From Trichosphaerium sp. ATCC 40318 (taxonomy: Eukaryota > Discosea > Flabellinia > Trichosidae), in the NCBI GenBank assembly GCA_038496445.1, contig JALMLS010000231.1, positions 1 through 64,000 on the forward strand: 64,000 nucleotides of DNA. Reading direction: 5' to 3'. Position 1 is the first letter of the stretch. The number at the start of each line of letters is the position of its first letter. The position numbers were made by a program, and so were the translations under genes. The notes beneath the pieces were generated by a model, which did not search any database, was not told where the DNA came from, and was given only the letters and a program-made list of their open reading frames with translations. Shown in pieces: positions 54,403 through 64,000 of this stretch.

Positions 54403-57400
54403 TTAGTCGTATACACAATCTGTCAATGTGTATGTAATATCTCTATCAGGTGCACTCCAGTTACACCCGAAAATCATAATTTCTCCAGTTTGTCCCCAGA
54501 ATTTAAGCTGAAAGAAATAGCATGTTAGTAAAGTAACACCAAACCAAAAAAAAAGTAAAGAGACAAGCTCTTTTCGTTGTTATCACAAATAAAGTAGTCT
54601 TTGCACAATAAAATGTAATTTCAAGGCAATAAAAAGCATCAGTAGCACTCTGTCAACACGGAGAATTATGCTAGAGGGTTAAATTTTCATCATTGCTTTT
54701 TTTTTTTTGAATTTTGCCGTAAAAAATCTAATGCTTGTTTGTCTTGTTTGTACCTCACGTGTCATGCCAGTTTGGCTTCCTTGTTTTCCACCCCAACAAT
54801 GACCTTTTGGTGTAACACCTCTTGGTGATGTCATTGTGAGTGTAGCTTGTCTGATCTTTCCGCTAACTGTAGCTTTTACTACTTGGTTCATACCAGCCCA
54901 TGAGTAGTACTCTAGTTTTCCGTTGGCTCCCTTTTTCTCACCCCAAACTAAAAAACCGCGTGAATACAAAGCAAGTAGTGAAAAAAACCCCAACGAAATA
55001 AAAAATCAGATAGAATGCGTACGGTTTGGACTTTGGACGTCAACTTGAGGGCAAGCGCCAGGTGGATTGTTAGGCTTTTGTGTTGGCCTTTGTGTTGGTC
55101 TCTGTGTTGGCCTTTGTGTTGGTCTTTGCGTTGGCTTTTGCGTTGGCTTTTGTGTTGGTCTTTGAGTTGGTCTTTGGGTTGGTCTTTGAGTTGGCTTTTG
55201 AGTTGGCTTTTGTGTTGGCTTTTGCGTTGGCCTTTGAGTTGGTGTTGGTGTTGGCTTTTGAGTTGGCTTTTGGGTTGGTCTTTGAGTTGGTCTTTGCGTT
55301 GGCCCTTTTGGAGGAAGTGGTGTAGCGTCAACAGTGATGACTGGTATTCCACATTCTTCACATTTATCAATGAACGACCAAGTTGGAGAAATAGATGACG
55401 ATTCAAAACGCCTTCTATCACTACAACTGATACACTTACCGTAAAATACGGAAGGTACAGGTTCGCTGATCGTTTCAGGCTTGACGTCAAATGATTTAGG
55501 TTCATTCTTGATGAAGCAAGTTGACAAGAAGACAGGATCTTCAGGATCAAATGTGTATACGAATTTTGATAATGTCGTCTTTGGTTCTCTTGCTCTGATT
55601 CCGTAGCATATTTGGGTCTTTGGGTTGTTTTGATTGTTTCTTATCATATAATCGCATCTACCAGCTAGTTTGACATCGTTCTGGAAAGCGCCCTTGTAGT
55701 TCGTTGGAACAACAATAACAGCTTCACACCAATCACGTCTTTTGCACTCATCGAGGCATATTGAAGGATCGTTTGTACTAATAAGTCTGCAACCTTCGCT
55801 ACGTCTTGGTTCTGGTGCAAAGCAGTGATCTACTTTACTAAAGAGAGAAAGTAAGACACAAGAAAAAAGTTGGAAGAACAAGAAGAAAAAACAAGTTTTT
55901 TTGAACAACAAAAAAAGTAACGTACGTGAAAGCGTCTGATGAAGAAGTTGAAGAACCGTATGTGTTTGTGACACGACGAGATACAGAGTCAACATCAATA
56001 CAATCATAGTAACCCTTCCAAGAGTACTGAACAACAAACTGACCAGTACCAGCGGATGCAGGTATCTTAAAATCAGAGAAATCAACATCAGCTGTTCTAT
56101 CAATACCAAGGGCGAGTTTGAACTTGTACATTGCTAGAATGTAGTTCAACTTATCGTCTCTGTTTGTATACTCGGCAGCAGTACGACCAACAGTCTTGTG
56201 TGCTTGGTATGAGCGAAGCTCATAGATGTCGTTAAGCTTAGTAAATCTTCTTGTACCCCAAGCTGGAGGAGCAGGTCTTGCTCTGTACATTGAATCACCA
56301 GGGAAGATTCGTTTGTCGTATACGTTGGCACCATCATCTAATCCTTCTCTTATTGGGTACCCACCCTTCTTTAAAGAACGATGGAGTTGAATAGGGTCAA
56401 AGGTAGCACTTGTAGGTGCTTCTGATAAGTACTTTTCGCGTAACTCGTCTGTGAGTGCAGAAAGTTTTGTTTCGTCTTTGAAAGCAACTACAGTGAAATA
56501 GACATAAGGTGTTTTTCCTTGCCTGTCACTGTAGAAGTTTCCTGGATGTCCTTGTGTCCACTCGATCTCAAAAGTCTGTCCAGGACCGACTTGAACGTGA
56601 GGTTGAGAGTCTACTTTTGGTGGACATGGAGCGTCTTGTTGTCCTTCATTTGTTGCACGACTGTTTGTTTGAACCCAGTTGTGTGCTTTTACACCAGAAA
56701 ACATGGTGGACAGGCATACGACAACGATAAGGAATAAGGCGAAAGATCCTGTTAATGATCTACCAGAACCTCCTTTGACAGATACAAGCAAGCACATTGC
56801 GAGTACAACAAAGAGAAGACCAAAACTAAACAAAAAACAATAAGTAAAGTAGAAGAATAAAAAAAATCGGTAAAAGAAAAAAAAAGAAAACACATGATCA
56901 TACCTTCCAGTCTTTGATGCAGAGTTACTGATCTTTGTTTCTTCTACAACTACGGTATCAATGCTACGTTTTTTCATAGCAACACATGGACATAATCTTG
57001 TGTTCTTCTGGTTCTTAGCTGAGCAAGAAGCTTGTGTGTTGCACATATCATCAGAGTAGAAACAAAAGCTTCCTTTCTTGTATACACCAAGTCTGTTACA
57101 GCTTGTAATAAACTGTGGTCTACACAACAAGTTGTTCTCGCTAACTACAGCAGATAACTCTGATAAAGAGTTTGTTTGACGCATAGTAGAGCTATCACAG
57201 TCAAGACCTTCAGAAGAGCAAGCTTCATCGCAAGAGTCGCCGAGTTTTGACTCAAACCATGTTGGATTAGGCAAGCGTTGAGAAGACTCTCTTAAGCTTA
57301 CGTCTCCGCTAAGATTAGGCCAGAAGAAAGCGCCTACATTGGCGTCTCCTTCTTTAATCAAACAACGGAATGTAATCTTTCCGGTGCCGGCTTTAGGAGC

Positions 57401-58184
57401 AACAAACTTGAACGTTGAAGTTATAGGCTTCATAGCAGCGCTTGAGTGGGTTACAGTGCTGGTACACATATGATCAGTGCCGTGAGACCAAGGTGTATGG
57501 AAGAAAGCTATTATTGCGTTAGTTTAGAGCGTAAGAACGTAAGACTAGCAGAGAACGTACGAGTGCCAGCCGGAATCTTTGGTAAAATGGCCCATGTACC
57601 GACACGCTTACCAGAATCGGTTTCAGCGTACATTAGTAGCCCGCGATACTATTTGCCGTATTTAGAACGCTAACCTTAGAAAAGACGAAATTCGCCTAAA
57701 ATGGTACACGTACTCTTAACTTGTAGTCTACTACTTTAACAACGACATCTAGGACTTCTTCAGCCTTATAACTTGTTTTTGGGGAGTTCATATCATCTCC
57801 AACATAAAGACGCAATCCGTTCGTTCTTACGGTCCTATCAGACCATCCCATTACGGCGTCTTTGTCTTTACAGTCTTTGCGGTTTGGTTTACCGTCTTTT
57901 CTGCCCCACTAGAACAAAATCTTTAGAGTTTTATAGCATGCTTCAAAACAACGCGTACATCGCTAGGGCGGCATCCGAACTTGTTGTAAGTTGCATCACA
58001 GATACCAACACGTCCGTGTGAGGCAGAGAGTGAAGTGGTGACGAATAAAACTAGAGCTAAACCTAGTAATAGTGCCTACAAGCAACATTAGTTGATGAGG
58101 AATTACAACTCGCACACAATTTTTTTGCTTTAAATTCGGGTGATGTGATTTACAAGTAGGTTTTTTACGTACTAGGTTACTCAT
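54403..58184 (-). CDS. Multimodular extracellular protein: Reeler-like, HNW and PTQ-repeat modules
   Basis: Signal peptide [23 protein letters not shown] completed by an intron, predicted to expose [16 protein letters not shown]. Module 1 contains [20 protein letters not shown] and [20 protein letters not shown], a Reeler-like pattern, then a Cys-rich segment ([33 protein letters not shown]). Two hydrophobic segments follow ([36 protein letters not shown]). Module 2 begins [20 protein letters not shown] and includes [21 protein letters not shown] Cys-containing module follows ([20 protein letters not shown]), then about 20 PTQR/PTQK units, and a C-terminal module ([37 protein letters not shown]). 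The last exon ([17 protein letters not shown], stop 54403-54405) is joined in frame across an intron of about 240 nt. It may instead be two fused proteins. Function unknown; carbohydrate interaction is plausible. Confidence 0.7.
55069..55310 (-). repeat. 12-bp minisatellite encoding PTQR/PTQK
   Basis: About 20 tandem 12-bp units (on the plus strand TTGGTCTTTGTG and variants such as TTGGCTTTTGAG) encode alternating PTQR and PTQK, with one PTPT interruption. They form a proline-rich spacer in the multimodular extracellular protein. Copy number is probably variable between strains. Confidence 0.9.
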
Positions 58185-58874
58185 ATTGTTATTGCGTATT
58201 AGTGAAAGGTTGTTTGTGGCAGGTGGTGCAGATATTTGTGTATTTTCAATAATTGGCAAATTTTCCGACAAATATGGTCACATACGTCCCGATTTGCTCA
58301 TACACAAATTCGGTGTTATTATACAACGTGTACCAAGGTTTATATAAGCAGATTATGTTGACGTGATTTTTACGGCGCTATTGTTTTCTAGAATTGTAAA
58401 AAGCGCGAACGAAAAAAAATTACTGGAAAACTGTCGCCTTTTGCTGTTTTGTTTAACAAAATAATATCTTGCCTGTGATTTATTGACGCGCTTACTGTAT
58501 GGTAAGATAAGTACTTCCACTCGTGATATAGTACTTCTTCAACGGAGTTTGATTTCGGAAAAACTTTGCAAAAAAAAGCAATATTAAATGTAACTAAACT
58601 CTTTTCTGTTCATACCTCTTACCATCATGCCTGTTACGTAAGTTTTGACATAAACCTGAACATGAAATCTAGTCGAATCGCGGTATTGGACTGAAATTAT
58701 TGGTCTTCTATACTACTGCGTGTCCTCACCTCAGAATGGTAATAAAAAAAATCAAAGTTGTACTTTAAGTTTCTTACGATTGCGATACAGTATCGCACCA
58801 AATCGTAGTTTCTTGAGCCTTAATAAAGTACTAGAAGTATATTGCTAATATATACTACTAATGGGTATATTTTT
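58185..58874. other. Intergenic region with TATA-like element
   Basis: 690 bp. A TTTATATAAGC element at about 58339-58349 lies about 155 bp upstream of the extracellular-protein ATG (read on the minus strand CTTATATAAA). The rest holds the 3' end of the myosin gene; no other gene seen. Confidence 0.45.
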
Positions 58875-61800
58875 TTATTGCTGTTGGGCTTGTGTTGGGT
58901 ACAAGTTTTCCCAGAAAGCTGTAATATGATTACCTTTACGCTTAGTTGAAGATAACTTTATAAACCTCTGAAGTATAAACGGCGGTATTTTGATTGATTT
59001 CATATCTTCTATACTAAGAGATAAACATTAGCATTAGTACATAACAGATTAAAAAGGAGAACTACATTAGGACTTCTAGCAGCGCCAAAAACTAGAAACT
59101 TTTTGAGGTTTTTTTTCAAACAAAAAAAAGTTGTCAACAAACAAGACATGACATTCAATTGAATGCAAGCCATAATTGTCCAGTTAATAAAAAATAGAAA
59201 CTTTGTCATTGGTACAAATAAAAAAATACTTTTGAGGCACGTGTTCGAAATTAAATGAGAAAATGGAACAAAAACTAATCCAAAAAAAAAAGAATTAAGA
59301 CGTACGCTAAAAAGTGAACCGCATCTGAATCTAAACATGTAGAAACATTCTCAATGAGAAGAGGTTCATCGATATTATACGCATTGTCAACAACAATCGC
59401 AGTGATAACTTGAGCTAAAGAGGAAACAAAGTAAGTACGTAGTCTTTGATTGTTTGGATTTTTCTGACAGGAAAAAAAGAAGAAAAAACAATACGTACTC
59501 GGTACAGGTTCATCATACTCATCACAATTGAGGTTAAACATCGAGCAAATTTGCTTGATCTGTAGTAAAGTTAAACTAGGACATAGTTTAGCTCTACCAC
59601 TCTTATCAGCAAGAGTCTTTTTGTTATTCGATATCAAAAGATTAATAAGATCCTTCGTCTTTGCAAAATGTATTGAGAAGTCACCAACCCACATTGATCC
59701 ACTACCCTGCTTTATAGCCTTTTCTAACCTCTCAAGAGAACTCTTAAGAGAATAGGCATTACTAGTCGAACAAAACTCTTTCCTCAATATAATAAGATTG
59801 AAGAGAGTAGCATTCATATGTTTAAATAGTTGAGCAAAGAATTGATTGGCCAGAGAAAAGTAAACAAAGCTCGTCTTAAATAGAGAAATAAAAGACTCTA
59901 CTGCTTGTCTTATACTCTCCAATGCTTTCTTACTAGCCTCCTTTGATGTATCAGATAGTAGTGATTTAACACATGGTGTTACAGCAACATAAGCGTTGTG
60001 TAACAAGATACCATAAAAAGTTGCCATTAAACCTTGAATTTGATCTCGGAATCTTCTTTGTGGTGAAGAAGAAGAAGTTTTAAATTTTTGCTTTCTTTCT
60101 ATCTGCATTTTATCAATGCGTTTATGGAAAGCAGATACATAAATATCTGACGATTTTGGTTTTCCCACTTTCTCTTTTGTTAAGTGATACATAGCTGCCA
60201 CAGTACTTAACCAAAAAGAAAGCTGTTGGTTATCATTGACTATACGCTAGAAGGAAAAAGGTTAGCTTTATATATGCAATAACAAAAGGGGTGTTCGTGT
60301 GGTATGGGGCAGAAAAAACTTCACGCAAGGGCAATAGCTTAATGAAAATGAAAAAAGAAAATGCTCATAACAGGGATTAGCTGCTTACTTTTGTAAGCTT
60401 GGATATAGATCTCGGTACGAGCGTAAGTAGTTTGGATACATAAGAAGCCTTGTTACCCTTTTCTAAAGCAGACCAATGGAGTAGTTGCCTAATTTTTTGT
60501 CAAACAAGCGAATCATCAATGTCAAAACAATTCAACATTTTGTCCATAAACTTTAAGTTTCTTTCATACCTGAAGAGTATAAACGCTGGCATTGGTACAC
60601 CACTAATAAATGCAAGCTACGATTACTATTAATCAAACATATTCCATAACTTCGTTTGTGGAAACAGGGTATAGACGTACCTCAAATTCTCCTTCTGAGA
60701 AATCTTTCGCAAGCAATAGTTCAATAAGTAATTTTTGTCCAGCTGGAAGAGATCCAGCCATGAATTTCAAACTTCAAAGCGTGAGTCCACTTAATATGAA
60801 TAATAAATCGTACCTGCTTGTAATAAGCTCTTCTTCAACACAGACTGTATGTAACTCTGGTGGTGAACCTAAATTAATCTACAAGAAGAGAACTTTAGTT
60901 GATGACATAATGGTGAGCGTTGATACTTACAGATATAGGGCGTTCCTTGTAAGGACTAGCACGAGTTTCAAATGCTATAGCAGGAGATCTTGATCTCCTT
61001 CGAGGTCTCTGAAACTGTGGTGGTACAGTCATAGTCTTTGCACGTTCCTAACACAATATTTAGAAAGCGCTGTACTTCATAAACCAAACTACAACTAAGT
61101 ACCCTTCTGGCTGGAGTATCATTTTTTAACTGCTCCATCTTGACGCTCTTGAGTTCAGCTGCAAGTTTAGCCATCTCTTTTTCTGCTCTGAGACGTTGGA
61201 ATCGCTCCTTAAGGCAAAAGTTAAGAATTAAAGCAGTAAATCAACAGCGAGACGCAAGATGACCTAACGATTTCGTACTTGTTTCAGTTGTTCTCGTATG
61301 TTATGATTCTCCATTTCTTGGAGTTCATCAGCTTCTACGGTTTCATCTTGGTTATTATTTTGTGTTGCTAGTTTCAGGTCTCCTGTTAATTGAACAATCT
61401 TGGCTTCCTTATTTTCTAATTCTTCGGCTTTTCTTTCCAAGTCTTTCACCAGTTTATCGTTCTCCCTTGCGAACCGATCTTTAATTTCTTTAATATCACC
61501 AAGCTCTATCTGGTAGGCTTCAATATCGTCTTCAATATCATCCCTAGAGCAAACATCATGAAGATGCCAAACAGAAAAAAGAAGAAAAACCCAAAAGCTT
61601 ACCTATCATCAAGTTCTTCTTTCAACTTTTGGTTTTCTTCTTGAGCTAATTTCAGGATAGATATCTGCTTCTGAAGGGCTATATTCTCTTCTTCACGTTT
61701 CTTAAAATTTATGAGGATGTCTTTTACTTCCCGGTCGAGTTCACCATCAACACCAGAACTAGACAACTGAAGCTTCATTTCTGAGTTTTGAAGTTTCAAG

Positions 61801-64000
61801 TCAGACATTTGTTGTCTAAGTTCAGCCATCTCACGAGAACTTTCTTCAGTCTCTTTGAGCTAAAAAACCACCATCAGTTAACTTACTTACAATAATATCC
61901 TCAACAGCAAAAATAACATACCAGCCTGACTTGTAGTTCATCATCTTTCTTCCTAAGAAGCTCTTCAACATCTTTTTTATCTCCTTGTAACTTAGCAATC
62001 ATAGAAGATTTTTCTTTCAAAGCGCCATCAAGCTTCTCATCGAAAGCGCGCTACAGAAAAAACATATCAACACTAACATAAACCAAAAAAGTGTTCGGCT
62101 ATTTTGTCGTACCTTTTGATCTTCAAGTACTGCTTCTTGACCTGCTTTTAACTTACTAATATCAGAACTACTTGGACGTGTTACAACTGTGTAATCCATT
62201 GAATCCAACGCTTTTTGTAACTCGGCATTTTTGCTTCGCAATTGATTGACTAAAAATAGAATAAGTTCAATGACAAACACGTGGTTCAAAAAATCTAAAA
62301 AAAAAGTGCAACAAAACCGTACCTTCTTCTGTTAGCTCGCTGTTTTCAACAACAGTAGTGTTAGATACTTCACCACTTGAATGCTCAATATTAATTACAG
62401 GAACATCAATTTCTTCAGCTGGTGGTGATGGTAACGAGCGAGAAGATGGTCGAGAGCTTGAACGAGGTGGAAGAGCTAACTTATTATAGTTTTCTCTCTT
62501 TGCTTGTAAAGCTTTCTTCAAAACATCTACCTGATCTCGCAACTCGGTAACACGTGTTTCATCCATAGTAAATGATCCTCTAGGTGAAGGAACACGAGAG
62601 GATGGTCTAGACCTTTGCAGCTTGACTTTAATTTCGTTATTTTTCCAAGTCAATACTCCTTTCTCTTTTTGTAAAGCATTGACACGCTCTTGAAGTTCTT
62701 CAATAATCTTTGACTCTTCACCGCGTTCAACCTTATCCTTATTCTCCTCAAGAATACGCTGACATTCCTTCTGAGCTTCTTCAACCTTTGTATTGGCTTC
62801 TTCAATGGTGACAAGGTGTTTTTCAATTGTAGCTTTAGCTTCATCAAGTTTTTCTTCTAGTGACTTTTGTTGATCTTCAAAGTTTGCTTGAGCGACTCGT
62901 AACTGCTCTATAACATTCTGCTTCTCCTCAAGATCTTTCTTAAGTTCATTGGTTGTTCCTTGCCCTTCAGCTTCAAGAGTTTTTATACGTTTTCTAAGCT
63001 CTTCAACAACGTCGCCATCTTTACCTTTAGAACGCTCTAGCTTTTCTTTCTCCTTTTGAACTGCAGAAAACTTCCACTGTAACTGTTGAAGTTTATCTTC
63101 AAGCTCCTGAGACATTTATCGTTAGTGCTTGCGACTTGCGAAGAGTATTTTTGCACAGATTTTTCAACAAAAAATCGCTACACCTTGTGGAAGTAATGAA
63201 CTTAAAATGCATATCCACGGGTGATAAACAGCAAAAATTTACATTGCGTGGCTTCTTGCTACGTACTTTTTTCTGTTGTTTTATATTACCAAGATCACGA
63301 CTCTCAATCTTGAGCTGTTTCAACATACGTCTAGTTTAAAAAAAGCAAATAAGTCAAACAAATCAAACAATAATAGATGTTTCAAATATCATTTTGCAAT
63401 GAATCCGTACCTTGCTTTAATACCTCTCCAAAGTGTCTGGGCCCATACAGTACCAGTACACAATTTTTTAAAATATGTACAATGTATCCAAGATCGAACA
63501 GAGCTTTGTAAAACAGTAGCATAATGATCTTTTTTCATTTTCCAAAACTTTCGCTTTGCAATCTCAGAACGCATAACTAAAGAGTTCTAATTTAGTATCA
63601 ATTTAAAAAACAAAATGTAGATAGCGTTATAATCGAAACATACTTGTTTGTACTTGTAGAACACGATAGGAATCAGTCAAATACTGACATCTACAATTCC
63701 ATGTTCTAACCAGTGATTGCAAACGTAGAGATGCATTTGCAGATCTGATACCAACGGCTTCTTTCTTTGCTTTAATCATGCGCCAGACTAAGACGAAAAT
63801 ATTAGATCATCTAATCGTATAGAAAAACACATATCTAAAAGAGTGGCTCATAGAAATAAAACAAGAAATTGTTGCAATAAAAAAAAGAATAAAATAGGAA
63901 ACGTACAAGATTGTATCTTAACAATAGCATTCCCTGTTTTCGTATACGCCTTCACTGCAATCATACGCTTAACATGCTTTTGTATAATAGTAGCACTCTC
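58875..64000 (-). CDS. Class V myosin, C-terminal half (IQ, coiled coil, DIL domain); partial
   Basis: The gene runs off the window, so the motor domain is missing. Visible parts in order: IQ motifs (ATVLQSSVRSWIHCTYFKKL, VWAQTLWRGIKAR and others, 63390-64000), where calmodulin-type light chains bind; and long coiled coil (LEDKLQQLQWKFSAVQKEKE through ELQERVNALQKEKG and the exons to 61200). The coil is broken by two Ser/Pro/Arg linkers (RSRPSSRVPSPRG; RSSSRPSSRSLPSPP). Then comes a globular cargo-binding dilute (DIL) domain (FRDQIQGLMATFYGILLHNA, then FFAQLFKHMNATLFNLIILR, KEFCSTSNAYSLKSSLERLE). The last exon reads IKIPPFILQRFIKLSSTKRK and ends YPTQAQQQ at TAA 58875-58877. Class V myosins carry organelles and vesicles along actin. 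The DIL motif NATLFN...LR..C matches the family closely. Introns are short and numerous. Confidence 0.88.

Noticed and set aside
55015-55398. Plus-strand Trp/Leu-rich repeat frames
   Set aside because: Antisense reading of the PTQR/PTQK minisatellite.
1-64000. tRNA, rRNA or CRISPR features
   Set aside because: Scanned the spacers by eye for a GGTTCGA-type B box, rRNA-like blocks and regularly spaced direct repeats; none found. A covariance-model search would be decisive.

Overview
The window is AT-rich nuclear DNA from a unicellular eukaryote and begins in a subtelomere. Degenerate TTAGGG/CCCTAA blocks fill the first 1.5 kb. After that, genes are packed on both strands, often as divergent pairs 85-290 bp apart. 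Most genes are cut by very small introns (about 40-80 nt), many with a GTACG donor. No operon, CRISPR array or bacterial signal is present. The gene set (a cAMP-receptor-type GPCR, BLOC-1 subunit 2, myosin V, a receptor tyrosine-kinase-like protein, a fungal-type Met5 sulfite reductase) suggests a free-living amoeba-like or opisthokont-related protist. The sequence alone does not settle which. All exon joins were made by eye from reading frames and GT/AG sites.

Layout. 1-1500: telomere-like repeats and a 135-bp tandem repeat. 1597-6241(-): SAM domain plus tandem AAA+ ATPase. 6399-9778(+): ABCF3/GCN20. 10345-11340(+): intronless 7TM receptor. 11434-13601(-): KCTD-type BTB protein. 14065-14511(-) and 14596-15333(-): two small basic or charged proteins. 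15419-16079(+): BLOC1S2, with a possible micro-gene abutting it. 16384-22123(-): sulfite reductase hemoprotein. 22337-24718(+): siroheme synthase, divergent from it, followed by a decayed inverted copy of part of itself. 25325-26071(-) and about 26185-27589(+): uncharacterised proteins. 28734-29273(+): small secreted protein. 29904-30185(+): Cys/His-rich basic protein. 30597-34446(-): Cys-rich, probably GPI-anchored surface protein with a Kazal module.

34931-40270(-): an extracellular six-blade NHL propeller fused in frame to an OSCA/CSC1/TMEM63 channel. 40556-42091(+): secretory coiled-coil protein with a C-terminal membrane anchor, divergent from the channel. 42204-44130(+): endonuclease III (NTH1). 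44507-49506(-): receptor tyrosine-kinase-like protein. 50210-51454(-): intronless F-box-like plus MORN-like repeat protein of giant-virus style. 52023-53995(-): ATP-dependent DNA ligase with a C-terminal WWE domain. 54403-58184(-): large extracellular multimodule protein (Reeler-like, HNW and PTQ-repeat modules). 58875-64000(-): C-terminal half of a class V myosin; its motor domain lies beyond the window.

Functional themes. Sulfite reductase needs siroheme, and the synthase gene shares its 213-bp promoter, so the pair forms a small sulfur-assimilation cluster. A block of surface and sensing proteins (Cys-rich GPI protein, NHL-channel, coiled-coil membrane protein, receptor kinase, Reeler/HNW protein) covers much of 30-58 kb. 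The most novel item is the NHL-CSC1 fusion. The DNA ligase-WWE fusion, the receptor kinase tail and an over-represented CACGTG palindrome, about half of whose sites lie in introns, come next.
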